Source: Phorcus lineatus | Lineage: Eukaryota > Mollusca > Gastropoda > Trochida > Trochidae | Assembly: GCA_921293015.1 (NCBI GenBank) | Contig: OV121085.1 | Span: 23,697,911 to 23,761,910, forward strand | Reading direction: 5' to 3' | Length of the DNA stretch: 64,000 nucleotides | The notes under the pieces: model-generated | What the model was told of the DNA's origin: nothing | The model's input: only the letters and a program-made list of their open reading frames with translations | Databases searched by the model: none | Part shown: one piece after another, positions 1 through 11,207 of the stretch | Position numbering within the stretch: the stretch's first letter is position 1 | Layout: the number at the start of each line of letters is the position of its first letter | Made by a program: the position numbers and the translations under genes

Positions 1-9
1 TTGATTCTT

Positions 10-110
10 CGGGTGGTAATAATAATGATGAAATTAATAATGATGATAACAATAATGACAACAAAAACAATGATAATAATATGATCATCATCGTCGTCGT
101 CAACTTAAAT
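10..110. repeat. Imperfect trinucleotide-rich stretch
   Basis: Interspersed AAT, GAT, AAC and then ATC/GTC triplets give a low-complexity simple repeat. The frame that opens inside it (positions 81-299) is a by-product and shows no protein features. Confidence 0.6.
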
Positions 111-281
111 ATAAATGTAACTCCTACTGATATAATCACATTGTGTTTTTGTGACATTCAGAAAAAGTATATACTATATATCAAAGCAAACATTATAGCA
201 ACATGTATACGCATTCAACATGTTATCACGACTACATGCTTTCTTATACTTAACTCATATGAGAATAATTTGTGGGTAGTA

Positions 282-567
282 CAATGTGTTTATATTTGAA
301 ACATGTTTTGATATACAACACATGATAATTTATGTGTTTAGCATTTAAACACATTTCGCAACATGTTATGTGTGGAACATGTACGCAACATGTTTAAAAT
401 CAAAACGCCACTTTTGAAGTAAAGTGCAATGTGTTTATATTTGAAACATGTTTTGATATACAACACATGATAATTTATGTGTTTAGCATTTAAACACATT
501 TCGCAACATGTTTTGAGTAAAACACGTACGCAACATGTTTAATATCCAAACGCCATTTTTGCAGTGT
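282..567. repeat. Two-copy tandem duplication, period 145 bp
   Basis: A segment starting CAATGTGTTTATATTTGAAA at 282 recurs at 427, and the second copy ends near 567 after CGCCATTTTTG. The copies differ by scattered substitutions. Within each unit the word AACATGT and its near complements recur several times, so the unit itself looks built from short inverted words. No coding signal is seen. Confidence 0.8.
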
Positions 568-1129
568 ATTTAAATGATTTGATTAAACCGTTGTCGTTCC
601 TCAGATAAGTAATTGATCATTTAACAAAAATTATGTTGTTATAGCTACGATGATTCCATACAATTGTGCAAAACATGAACATGATCCCTTATAAATTAAT
701 TGCATGAAATTGATTTATTTTACACAAAATTAACACATACAGTAATGAAACAAGGAAACCCTTTAAAAAGGCAAACCTGGTTTTGGTTTCGGCAATCCGA
801 TTGGTGGAGAGGCCAAATAACTGTTCACGACTACAGTTTTTTGTTTTCTTATTTTTTATTCGAAACATAAAACGATCATGGACTGGCGAATTCAGTCAAA
901 ACCTGTTTTTATAGACCCGAGGAAAAATTGTTTCAGTTCTATAAAAAAAAAGGGTATTGACCTCATCACCAGTCTATAATTGTGTAATATTAGACTTCCG
1001 GCTCTGGAAAGAATATACCCGTTCCATTGATAAAACATTGGAATACCTAACTGATCTTTTTGTAACTTAGATGTCATCAAATGAACCTCTTATCATGACT
1101 GGAGCTTTTCATTTCACTTTGGCAAATTT
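568..1129. other. No gene seen
   Basis: AT-rich sequence in which I recognise no coding segment, RNA gene or repeat. The frame at 892-1080 on the minus strand has no family features. Confidence 0.5.
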
Positions 1130-2716
1130 TAACACAAGATGACTCAACGCTTTGATGAATTGCTGTTTTACCATGGGCCTTACACAACATGTGAGAGACT
1201 CCACACAAAGTCTTGTCCACACTTTAATTAAGTAGTAACTAAAGAAATTGACAAACTAGCATCATGTTATTTTTCTGTCTTGGACGATTATTTGTCCGAC
1301 CATAAATCTGTTCATTGCAGTCTTGTACCCGACAAACCAGAACCAATGCACAAGGATGTCTCTAACAGAAAGAAGTATCAACTCCGACCTTTTCATGGCA
1401 GATATAAACCAAGCATTTCCATAAAGTTGTCACAAAAGCAAGCCTTCCGGTGTGAATGAGTCCAGCAATATCACATATAGACTATAAATACTTATAACAC
1501 GTTTTACGCCAAGTGATGGACAGACACGCTGCTATGAAGACCAGGTGTATTGTTGTCAGACCTAGTTCAGTCTGGATGACAGATGAAGTAAAATCTGCAA
1601 AGCATGAACCCAAACAAGCAGAAAGAACTGGAGGCGGAACAAGGTTGAAATCAACAGACAGATCTACTGATCAGGAAGGTCAAACGAGAACGTGTAAAAA
1701 GATTTCTTGCTGCCATCAAACGAGGCCCCAAACAGATCTTTCCAATCCCAAAACATCTGACTAAACCAAAGCAAGAGCAGATATGTAGATCAAAGGGTGA
1801 AAAGCCTATAAAAAAGGCCGTCACGTTTGGTGAATCCTTCATCAATAAGGTTACCCAACTCAGGGATGCCCTCTATAATGAGTATACTGATACAGTTGAT
1901 CTCTTGTACAGAGAGATCACATTCACTTGTTACCCAAACCACTACACTGGAAAATAACTGTTGTTATCAATACATTTCCTGTCAAATCATGTCGGTTTGA
2001 CTGAGTTCATGAGAAGTGGTACAAAACAACAGTTTCAAAATAAATCCCCACAGCCACTCCCTAGCGGTAAAGTTGAAATACAAGCAACATACAAGCTTCA
2101 GTGCAATTTAGAAATATCAGCAAAAATAGACAATATTTGAATACAGATACGAAGACGCTACTTGTGATTTCTTGCGTTATGTCATTTCTGGACTATTGCA
2201 ATTCGATCCCTCCAGATCGACTCGTATACATCAGCACATCTTCAACGAGTGCAAAATATGGCTGTAAGAATCATCACGAGGACGAGAAAGTTCGACCAGA
2301 TCACTCCTGTAATGAAGGAGTTGAACTGGCTTCCGGTAAATATGAGGATCCAGTACAAATTCCTCACCCTCACCTGTTCAGCTCTTAATGGTGAGAATTC
2401 ACCAAGATATCTAACAGAGCTTCTACAAGTACATCAGCCAACTCTTGATCTGAGATCTGCTCATGTTCAAAGACTGGTTTTGCCTCAAACCAAGTCTAAG
2501 CTAGTAGAAAGATTATTTTCAGTTGCTACACCAAAACTTTGGAAATCTCTGCCCGCTTGACCAAGGTCTGAAGCCACAATCAAGATTTTTCAGAAAAACC
2601 TGAGAACATATCTCTTCATGAAAGCTTTTTAACCCGACTCTTGTCATTGTTGACACTAACTCCGCTGAGCAGCTTTACTGCTAGAAGATAGGCGGTATAT
2701 AAATTAATTATTATTA
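1130..2716 (+). mobile_element. Decayed L2/CR1-like non-LTR retrotransposon, internally deleted
   Basis: The first part (about 1130-1440) translates, with stops, to the end of an AP-type endonuclease, including the motif LSDHKSVHC. A linker with FINKVTQLRDAL follows near 1830-1880. The central RT motifs are missing. From about 2100 the sequence resumes with the RT thumb and C-terminal part. The 3' end is the typical GGCGGTATATAAATTAATTATTATTA tail near 2690-2716, with ATT repeats as in L2/CR1 elements. What is seen is the order endonuclease, linker, C-terminus. Loss of the RT core is inferred from its absence. Frameshifts and stops throughout mark an old, dead copy. Confidence 0.85.
2249..2560 (+). 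pseudogene. C-terminal part of L2/CR1-like RT polyprotein
   Basis: The frame carries the hallmark C-terminal block of L2/CR1-type RTs: QNMAVRIITRTRKFD, then KELNWLPVNMRIQYK, then a segment on LRSAH and finally FSVATPKLWKSLP. It follows a broken piece (2101-2248) matching the usual SFLDYCNS motif just upstream. After a stop, the codons for the YLFMKAF end can still be read near 2600-2630. RT catalytic motifs are absent, so it cannot be active. Function in the intact family: reverse transcription at a nicked chromosomal target. Confidence 0.85.
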
Positions 2717-4429
2717 TGTCACAAGCGATATCTACTGTGAAAGCCATTTTTTAAATGGTAAAGATCTATTGACTGACACTATGTTTATAAAAAAAACCCA
2801 ACAACATCGTTCTCAAAACTATTCATTGCGTTTACTTATACAGTTTGTTTAAAAGCATTACTTTTTAGACATTAAACGTTTCACACTTTCAATTTTTCGT
2901 CCAGAACTGCTACACCTCCAAAGCTGAAATTTTTATTGTGAAAGATTTGACATTTTAATGACTGAAAAAGAGCTTTGCATGTATTCAATGCAGACAAATC
3001 TCCTACAACTGTAAGTCAATATATTGATATACAGACAGGTAGAAGGTCTCCCTTAAGTTAGTAAGATACTCTGGGTTTACTGCCCATTCAGGGATATATA
3101 AAAAAACATGTTTGCTTAGGTTTGTTAGGTGATGTGGTCTAGACGATTCATATGCTGATTATTCTTTCACCGCCTTGATCAATCCAAATGTATGACAAAT
3201 ATCGGCAAATCCCCGTCACCTATTGGATATATAGTTTCACTCTTAAACAAATACAGCGTGATTGATATTGCGGATACATTTATTGCAAGAGGTGTTCAAA
3301 TCTATTATTCCTTTGAAAAATTGTTGTTTCACCAGGTAGCAGTTAAAGAGGATCCCTCCAGATTGTTCGAGAGCCTTGCAACCCAGGCAGATTGTGGGAG
3401 CCGGCTTTGGTTAATAAGCAGAAGTTTTAAATTATTTCTCATACCATTCACGTAGCCTGTAAAAAGATTGAATCCAGAGAATGAATATGTGGAATAGTAG
3501 CCTGTGATATAAACATGTCATTATGTTGTTCAGTTCTTAATGATCTGAGAAGTGTAACGCTTGAAAGAATTTGTGATGCCATGTCAGTATCTGATTTATG
3601 TTGATTTTTGGGGAAATGATGAAGATGAATTTATTGCCTATTTACTCGGAGGCTCTTGTACCCTATTGGGAAACGTAGATTACACAGAATTGGAGAAAGT
3701 GATGTTATTGGTATCCGAGTTTAACACCATTTGTCACTCTCAATTCTTTTCACAATTAACTTTATTTTAACTCCAAGTATATGCTACTTGTGATATTCTT
3801 GTGACTTGTAATAATCTTCATATTTTGGAGGAAATAAAGATGATCTATCTCCATAGGGGACATTTGTGAATAATGTTCAGGGTGGTTTGCCCTATCACAT
3901 ACACGGGCAGGTTATTCCAGTAAATGAGATCTATGAGAGCCTCAGCGTTCAACCCCAAAATATGGAAAATGCCAAATTTCCAAAGTCAAATTCCACAATT
4001 CTATTGCTTTATTGTCCTAACGTAATATAATCTGTAAACCATAAATTAAATCAGTAGTTTCCACACAATCCTTATCAATTTACAAGCATATTAACTAAAC
4101 GGTTCTTACCCTAATTACCATTCTTCATTGGATTCTTTTGAATAGTATATATTCAACCCATACAATAAGAGAAGGAATGGAGCTCATGCTGTGATGATGT
4201 CACTCATTTGAAAAAGCAGATGCTTTGGAACGGTAACTCAAATCCTTTCGAATTATATAGGATGTTGATCGAATATATAGATATTATTAACCAAGCGTGT
4301 TTCTGTATCATCAATACCAAATATTAGGAATAAAATTTGTATAATGCGAGCCTTTGGCCAGCATAATAAATATATTCCTAACATATGATATTAATGCACA
4401 CCAATGTGGGGTAAAAATCACTTAAATGC
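2717..4429. other. No gene seen
   Basis: AT-rich sequence with short open frames (3192-3455, 3561-3770) that show no recognisable domain. No clear repeat boundaries. Confidence 0.45.
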
Positions 4430-4625
4430 CCCATGGACACTTTCGATACCCACTAAAATTATTATATTTCGAATGGTGAAATATGCCATTTATCGGTGAA
4501 AATAAAACCCGTATTTTCACTGAGTGAAATAAAAATGGTATTCTACTCAGTGAAATGATGCAACAATCATATGACGTCTGTGACGTCACGAAACAATTGA
4601 ATGACGTCATGCAACGGCCGCGCTA
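4430..4625. repeat. Short inverted words and TGACGTCA-rich patch
   Basis: TTTTCACTGAGTGAAAT and TCTACTCAGTGAAAT form small inverted words, followed by several TGACGTCA/GACGTC boxes (about 4573-4606). It resembles the end of a foldback element. The TGACGTCA boxes also match the CRE consensus, but nothing shows that they regulate a gene here. Confidence 0.4.
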
Positions 4626-4717
4626 GCGAAGCGTTTTAGCTTCTCCATTCATATACTAGTAGATAGGGTCATTTACGGGGATTTGGGAAAAATAATGAAT
4701 AGATAATATAAAAGATA

Positions 4718-4870
4718 ATATTTGACATTTCTCGTCGAATACCATGAATATCTCACCTCGTGAAGTAGAAATCATATATTTACACTCGTGGCTACGCCAC
4801 TCGTGAAAATATAAATTTCTACTTCACTCGATGAGATATCCATGGTATTCGACAAGAAAATGTCAAATAT
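4718..4870. repeat. Foldback (near-perfect palindrome) element
   Basis: The left arm, starting ATATTTGACATTTCTCGTCG, pairs with the right arm ending GAAAATGTCAAATAT. The dyad centre is near 4794 (CGTGGCTACGCCACTCG). Arms of about 75 bp pair with few mismatches and small indels, and the similarity may extend weakly to about 4686-4885. It looks like a palindromic MITE. No target duplication could be fixed. Confidence 0.75.
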
Positions 4871-5159
4871 CCTCTATTCAAAACAATTCATTTGGTTTAA
4901 CCAAAACATCTTAGTAGACATAAAAAACATTTTCGATAGGAATGCAAAGGGTTTTTATCAATGATCTTCTGAATGACTCTTGTAAATTCGAAAATACATA
5001 CAAAGTAGAATCAAATTATTTTTAGTATTCTGGAGTTGTAAACTCAATCAAAACCTTTTTCGAGCACATGGGATCAAACTGGAAACTAACATGAAGATGG
5101 AAAACCCTTTGCAACCATGCATTATAATTTTTTGAAATGTAACTCTTGAAAATGAAATT

Positions 5160-5776
5160 GACCCACACTCTTGGCATCTCTATAACTGCATCCCATTTCG
5201 CTGCTCAAAAGATACAAATCTTCAATGGTTTCAATACAAACTTCTACATCATATTTAGCAACAAACAATCGGCTTTTTAAGATGCAATACATTGATACTA
5301 ACTTATGCAGCTATTGTTCTGGTTCTTTAGAAACTATTACCCACCTATTCTACCACTGTAGCAGGGCTACTCCTGTTGGCAAAAACTTGAAAACTGGGTA
5401 AATGACAAAATGGATGTAAATGTTCGTTTCACGAAAGAAAAGATTCTATTTGGATTCCATCGTAATAACATTGACCCAATCAACAATGACCCAATCAACG
5501 TGATTCTCATCCTTTTTAAAATCGTCATCTTTAAACATAAAAGTTCATCAAAAATGCCAAATTTTCAGTTTTTGTTAGAGGAGCTTAACAAGTATTATCA
5601 ATATTGTCAAAATATTCTGCTATTATATGTTCCAAAATCGACGTCTTCTACAAATTCTGGTCGACATGCCATATCCTGTTTAATGATTGATGTATTCTGT
5701 ATACTGTTCGCATGTAGACATTGTCATGTATCGGAGTCATACTATTTGTAAAAATGGGGAATTTGAAAAAAAAAAG
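5160..5776 (+). pseudogene. C-terminal fragment of L1/Tx1-like LINE
   Basis: With frame changes, this stretch translates to LQWFQYKLLHHI, then NLCSYCSGSLETITHLFYHC, then a tail. That is the L1/Tx1-type zinc-finger order C-x2-C-x7-H-x4-C that closes ORF2. The open frame at 5410-5751 is the tail after the finger. A run of A (about 5766-5777) follows and fits a poly(A) 3' end. The RT core is missing, as expected for a 5'-truncated copy. It is the same type of element as at 31.0-32.8 kb and 61.7-62.4 kb. Confidence 0.75.
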
Positions 5777-6008
5777 TTGATTGATTTTAGTTTAAGTCTA
5801 CTTGCTCATTTAATTCCTAATCTGTTTAAAGGAATAATCAAAAGTTTCATTTTTGGATAATATAGATATTTCCCAATATAATTATGTATTCATTACATTA
5901 ATTTATTTGTTATCTACGGTCATTCAACACGAGGTCGTCTATACAGGCGTTATGAATTGAAAATCGTTTCCAGACCGAACACCAAGCTGTCAACATTTTG
6001 AAAGTTAT

Positions 6009-6150
6009 ATAGAGAATCTCACCCAAGTGTCTTCTGATATCAAATATATCAACACGACTTGATAAAAGTTACAAATATCCGAGGCTTGCCGAGGATAGTT
6101 TTACTTTTATCAACAAGTCTGAGACACGAGTCTGAGATTCTATTTATCGT
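6009..6150. repeat. Imperfect foldback element
   Basis: AGAGAATCTCACCCAAGTGT on the left is roughly the reverse complement of ACACGAGTCTGAGATTCTAT on the right. The inner parts around CTTGATAAAAGT and ACTTTTATCAACAAG also pair, about a centre in CCGAGGCTTGCCGAGG. The arms are more diverged than in the foldback at 4718-4870. Confidence 0.6.
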
Positions 6151-6200
6151 CCAATATCATTTTTCATTTCTGTTCCGTGAAAAATGTATATTTCTGAACA

Positions 6201-6639
6201 CAGTCTGATTAAAATCGACCATGTTCCGAAGAATAAAAGCTTCAAAATATTGACTCTACCGAGATTCGAACTCTATACGGCTATCTTCTCCACTAGGTCT
6301 GACCGCAGCCTACTGTAGCGCACGTGCTGACACCAGTTTAGCGCATACAAAACCTAGTCATTAGCGAACCAATCGCATCATCGCGTTTAAAATAAGGATA
6401 GCAGCAGTCAATGTTAACGAATGGTGAATGAGAGTTACTTGCCCCTAGCTACTGATACCGAATGCTTTTGCCGCACGCATTGTGATTGGTTAGTTGTGTT
6501 TACGTAAGAACGTGCGCTACAGTAGGCTGCGGTCAGACCTAGTGGAGAAGAAAGCCTACACATATAGAGTTCGAATCTCGGTAGAGTCAATATTTTGAAA
6601 CTTTTATTCTTCGGAACATGGTCGATTTTAATCAGACTG
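6201..6639. mobile_element. MITE with ~130-bp terminal inverted repeats and 10-bp target duplication
   Basis: The element starts CAGTCTGATTAAAATCGACC and ends with its exact reverse complement. The inverted repeats run about 6201-6328 and 6508-6639 with few mismatches. It is flanked by TTTCTGAACA at 6191-6200 and 6640-6649, a 10-bp direct duplication. Long inverted repeats plus a 9-11 bp duplication are typical of Mutator-like elements, so a MULE-derived MITE is the best guess. No transposase is present. The short frame inside (6435-6650 minus) is not a gene. Confidence 0.9.
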
Positions 6640-6659
6640 TTTCTGAACACTGCACCACT

Positions 6660-6870
6660 ATTAGAGTCTCAGTGCGGTGATGTAATAGCACTATGACGTC
6701 ATCATGTTTATGACGTCATAGCATTGTGATGTCATTACTTGATAATGTTAAACAATTGTGATGTCATGAACTTGACTGTAACAGGGCATTGTTCAAAATC
6801 TACTGCCAAAACGATATCTCCTAGGAGATATCGCTTGATCTTCCACAAGCGATATCTCCTGTGGAACACA
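6660..6870. repeat. TGACGTCA-type boxes and a short perfect palindrome
   Basis: ATGACGTCAT occurs twice (about 6690-6720), spaced by ATGTTT. At 6812-6833 a 22-bp perfect palindrome is centred on CCTAGG, with CGATATCT arms. A partial copy of its arm recurs at 6848-6863. This may be the core of a small foldback element. Confidence 0.55.
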
Positions 6871-8338
6871 GTTTTGGATGATAAATAATCTTAAATTTGA
6901 TCAATATAGATAAATCGTCTACGAATTGACCATGAACTTAAATGATTTATTAATCTTAATCATGAAAAAAGTTTGTTCATTGAACACATCAGACACATCA
7001 GACACAAGGACTGCCTGCAGCCGACATGGAGCAGAATTTTGTAATAATGTTTTTCCAATTTTATTTGTATCAATTTATCAATATAGATAATATCAATGAC
7101 ATTAATGAGTTCAATGCATTATCTTATCACTGCAAAGAACTAAATGACAAAATGTTATTTTGGTTTTCTCACTGTTGGAAATAAATGTATGAATTTCATG
7201 TTCTTCATCATTTCAATCCCGGTTCACCTCCAGCCTTGATATGTTCACATATTCACATTTCCCGATTTTATAGTAAGAATAACTTTACAATGTCTTTAAT
7301 ACTTCCGACAATTATACATATGAAGTAGCAGCAGTGATTGAATTTGCGTGAATTTTCAACATATCGGTATGGGATTTACTTGTAACGTTTACTATCGCTA
7401 CAATACACCGTTAGAGAAGACCGTAGACGTTATATAATTCATTTATCTACATTTATTCTTAAGTTATATCTTTAATTATCAAAAAGTGTTTTGCAATAAT
7501 ATTATGACAATATAAAATCATTAGCGGTCTCTGAAACGAACTGCTGATTAGCGCTGAATATTTTTTACTTAAAGTGACACAGAGTATGTTTTATGATTGT
7601 CAGTGTGGCTTTAGTAAGAGCCAAAATACCATATGACCTGAGTTGAGTTATCATCGTCTTCCTAAACTTGCATCTAAATTTATATCTGTTAAATGCCAAA
7701 ATTATGACTGTAGGTAATTTCAATCAAAAACACGATTCTGCTTGTTTCCTGAGACTCTGCATTTTATTTTGGTAGGCTACTGTTGCACAATATTGGTTGA
7801 GCAGTATATTTATGAGTATCAGTTTTGGAGTTTGCAGGTTCAAGCTGAAAGTATACAAAAATCCAGCTTAGAATAACATCTAACAAAAATAATGTGTATA
7901 TACACAAATTGAACTTTAATCAAAATGAATTTAAACTCTGGAATTTAACCAAATGAAAAATGTTCACTCAAGCGTGAAAAGCACATGGTTGCACACTTGA
8001 CCTTACAGAGATAAATATAAATCAACAATACTTTTTATGAGAGAAAAACAATGTGTGGAACTTATGAGGATCATTTTGGAATAATAACTTACAATTTTTG
8101 TGGCAGAATCACACGCGTACATCAATTTTCACTTTTCGAACGATGCACAGTTTTTCAAATCCTCATTCATAACATGCGCCACTTTACGGCAGACCTTTTA
8201 CGACCAATTACCTCCCCTAGAGCTTACGTACCGGCCCCTGAAATGCGCAGAGAAATTTCCTATTGCTCGAGCATTTAATCATAAAGAAATCATAATATAT
8301 TAAACAACTTTTTTCTTCACTGGTTTCCTCATAATGGC
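6871..8338. other. No gene seen
   Basis: AT-rich sequence. The overlapping frames near 8051-8303 have no features. The 3' LTR of the BEL/Pao element could lie at the right end, but no matching 5' LTR exists in the window to define it. Confidence 0.45.
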
Positions 8339-8358
8339 TGCACTGAAATCAACTAATG

Positions 8359-8676
8359 TCAGATCTTCACTCCTTCAAACAAACACAGCTTGTTCATTGG
8401 TCTGGTTAATGTCGTACTCCCGGTACGAACTTCTAAGCTCCTCACTAGTCCATCTTTTGCTGGATAAGTTTCAATGACCCTCCTCAATGGCCAATGCTTC
8501 CGCGGGCAGTTTTCATTCACAATCAGAACTATGTCACCGACTGCGATATTCCGCTGCGGTTTCAACCACTTCTGTGGTAGCTGAAGAGTAGGAATATAAT
8601 CACGGGTCCATCTTTTCCAGAACATATCCGCCACACACTGGATATGTTTCCAGCGATGTCTATATGCGTCTGCCAT
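8359..8676 (-). pseudogene. BEL/Pao C-terminal domain (DUF5641-like)
   Basis: The frame includes YRHRWKHIQCVADMFWKRW, then DYIPTLQLPQKW, then VGDIVLIVNENCPRKHWPL and a closing TRPMNKLCLFEG. This is the terminal domain that follows integrase in Pao elements. It is offset from the integrase frame by a frameshift near 8690, and ends at its normal position. Confidence 0.9.
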
Positions 8677-8698
8677 TTAAAAGCCTCCAAATGGTACC

Positions 8699-9461
8699 TC
8701 AGACTCGGCGTAAAAGCAAGTGATTTGGTGTTAATGGCTCAGCATCCCTTGGATCAGCAGAGATAGTAATAATAGGCCTTCCAGTCACAATGGTCTCTAT
8801 TTCACAGAAAAGCGTTGAAAGACCGTCATCATCTAGTCGATGGTTGCTTTTTAACAAAGAATTCATCACTTTTTGTACCGTTCTTATTAGTTTTTCCCAA
8901 ATTCCACCCATATGAAAAGCTGCTGGTGGATTAAATGTCCAACTTATTTCTTCTCTGCTCATGAAATCTTCAATGTGTTTCATATTCCAGTCTTTAATTG
9001 CCTTTGACAGTTCAACTTCAGCACCTCGGAAATTTTTTTCAATATCTGAACGCAGTTTTTACGGACAACCGTGACGTGATATGAATCTCATCAATCCATT
9101 CAGAAAGGAATCTGTATCAAGACCGTCCAGTTTCTCTACATGTATGGCCCTGGTTGTCATACACGTGAATATACAACCATATCGCTTTACCTCTGACCGG
9201 CCCCGTTTCACCAAGAATGGCCCAAAACAATCTAGTCCCACACTGGGAAATGGTGATCTCCAGGGTAACTCTGTCGCTGGGTAGATTAGCTTTCCGCTGG
9301 CTACTTGGTAGTTTCTGTATCTTCTTGCACTGTATGCCACTATTAAGGATTTTACTGATTATCTTCCTTCCTCTTGTGATCCAAAATTTTTGCTTGATTA
9401 AAGAAAGGACATATTCTTTCCCTGAATGTCCGCTTATTTCATGATAATACCCAATTATCAA
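8699..9461 (-). pseudogene. BEL/Pao integrase (zinc-binding and DDE core), broken
   Basis: The N-terminal piece (from 9461) shows YHEISGHSGKEYVLSLIKQK, the HH half of the H2C2 zinc site. Only the second cysteine of the C-x2-C half is left (ILNSGIQCKK). After a frame change the core follows: VGLDCFGPF with the first catalytic Asp, then LRSDIEKNFRGAEVEL with the second, and HMGGIWEKLIRTVQ with the Glu. A TAA sits where the core reads HGCP, near 9059. All three DDE residues are still readable, but the frame is broken at least twice. Confidence 0.85.
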
Positions 9462-9724
9462 CTTGATCGATTACCTCAGTTTCCCTGGGAAGTATCATAA
9501 TGTGTTTGCTTTCTTCTCATACTGATGAAGCTTGCGACCGTCCTCCGAGACCAACACCCCTTCAGCATTCAATGTTGGTTCAAGTTAGTAAATCCTGCTT
9601 GACTTCTTAACCGGTTTTCCTACTTCTAGTGCCTTGTACTCTGTCTCCTATTCCCTTTTCTGCAACACTTTGACTATAGCTTTTTCTGCAGTTTTCAGTT
9701 CTTCTACGCTTAGAGCATCAAACT

Positions 9725-9934
9725 TTAGCAAGCTTTATCTTGAGTCTTGTTATACAGGAATTTCTTCAGCCTAAGAATCCATGCCACTGATCGCTGAAGT
9801 TTGTACCATGAGGAGTACCTGTTCAATAGTTTATCTATCAGATCTTCCTGTTTTTCTGTCATGGCTGTGTAGGTTTTAACTTCTTTCTTGACTTCTTTTT
9901 CTGGATCTGAAAGCTTCAAAGAAATACTGATCAC
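9725..9934 (-). pseudogene. BEL/Pao linker before integrase
   Basis: RYSSWYKLQRSVAWILRLKK is the conserved linker between RNase H and integrase in Pao elements. The preceding part is rich in lysine and glutamate. It is separated from the flanking pol segments by frameshifts. Confidence 0.75.
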
Positions 9935-9939
9935 CGGCC

Positions 9940-10425
9940 AATCACTTTCTCATTGATACAGAAACTTTGGTCCATATTTCCACCTCTCTGAAGTCACCAT
10001 CTGTTCAGCATCCAGGCCTCGTGAAACATCATCAGCAGGATTATCACCACTCTTCACGTGTCTCCACTGCTGTGATTCTGAAAGCTCATGGATAAGAGTC
10101 AGTTTGCTTGCTGCAAACACATGAAATCTCTTGTCTTCATTTTTATGTACTGCAGAACATAATTACTTTCTGTCGAAAATACTGATCGCCTAACTTCTAG
10201 CTTCAATTCTTGACGTAGCATCCTGTCCAACTTGACTGATGTTACTGCGGCTAACAATTCCAAGCGAGCTCTTGAAATTTGTTTCAATGGTGCAATTCTT
10301 GATTTACTGATGATCAAAGAGCACTGATCTTGTCCTTCACTGTTACTAACTCTTAGGTAGGAGACAGCACCATACTCTTCAGCAGAAACGTCAGGAAAAA
10401 AGATGTAGTTCATATGTAGCGTCAT
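9940..10425 (-). pseudogene. BEL/Pao RNase H-like (A17) segment
   Basis: The open part (10099-10425) contains DVSAEEYGAVSYLR, then KSRIAPLKQISRARLELLAA, then SNYVLQYIKMKTR, which is the Pao RNase H-type block. Beyond the stop the same protein continues out of frame with WRHVKSGDNPADDVSRGL near 10020-10070. The expected catalytic WTDS is FSTES here, so at least one active-site position is altered. The role in the intact element is removal of the RNA strand during reverse transcription. Confidence 0.85.
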
Positions 10426-10434
10426 CTGTTTGAG

Positions 10435-10698
10435 TCAAGTATCTGGGTACCTTGAAACAAGTTTCGGCAGATCTTGTATCCACCTGCTCCATGTCTTCTT
10501 GTTTGAATTATCCCAGCCTTTTTTTAGTCTCCATTCTTCCTGGAAAATCTTCTTTACTTGAAGAATGAATGGATTGACGAAACCCATCAGGTCATATACT
10601 GACGCAATCACACTAATCAAACCTCGTCTTGTGATGGGCTTGTTCTTGATTTGAATCTTAAACCCTAATAGTCCAGTTGCCAAGTGGATTTTTTTCAT
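10435..10698 (-). pseudogene. BEL/Pao RT end / connection segment
   Basis: The frame contains GFKIQIKNKPITRRGLISVI, then YDLMGFVNPFIL, then WRLKKGWD. This matches the conserved Pao block after the RT palm (typically TRR-LS-ISSVYDPLGF-SPF). The first codons (MKKIHLATGLL) sit right at the break point, so the methionine is not a real start. The next segment of the polyprotein follows at once (10425 downward) in another frame. Confidence 0.85.
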
Positions 10699-11207
10699 TA
10701 ACCTTAAAAATAGGTCTCACAATTGTTTTTGATGGTTTTGAGTTCTTTAGACCCTAAATCTATCAAAACCGATGGGTCCCTTGAGCATTTTATATAAATG
10801 ATGTTTTAAAAAAGGCCTGCACCAGACCAAGGTTCATCTGACGAGCACACAGAACTGGAACAAGTTGTGAGGTAAGTAGAGTAAACTTCCTGTTTACATT
10901 GGAAACATGACTTTTGTACACCTCAAGTGCATTTTGATGCCATCTACCCTATTTTCAAGACATGGTAATTGGAAAATAATATTTTGCATTGAAAGAAAGT
11001 ATAAAGAAAAGATCCACAATAATAACGATTCAGTATTGTCAAAGAAATTGATGATTTAGTGTGAAAAAGAACTAGTGAAATGCGCCGTCGGCTTGCCTCC
11101 ACTCAGTAACTGTCATACTGCTAAAAACAATAATTCTTACATTAAATCATCAAATCATACCTCCAAATAGCTTCTAAAGAATATTTCCTAAGCTGAAATG
11201 CATAAAT
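10699..11207. other. No gene seen; junction between BEL/Pao and gypsy remains
   Basis: AT-rich sequence between the broken start of the BEL/Pao pol and the broken end of the gypsy protease. No recognisable domain or repeat end. Confidence 0.45.

Larger units (their letters stand above)
8339..10698 (-). mobile_element. BEL/Pao LTR retrotransposon, 3' half of pol
   Basis: Reading the minus strand, the domain order is end of RT, RNase H-type region (Pao A17 block), linker, zinc-binding integrase N-terminus, integrase core, then the short basic domain that closes Pao pol. Gag, protease and most of RT are absent: the similarity starts abruptly near 10680. Frames change several times and stops interrupt, so this is a dead fragment. 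No LTR pair is visible. Confidence 0.9.

Noticed and set aside
1513-1764. Lys/Arg/Ser-rich 83-residue frame
   Set aside because: It lies within the L2/CR1-like relic between endonuclease and linker, and shows no independent domain.
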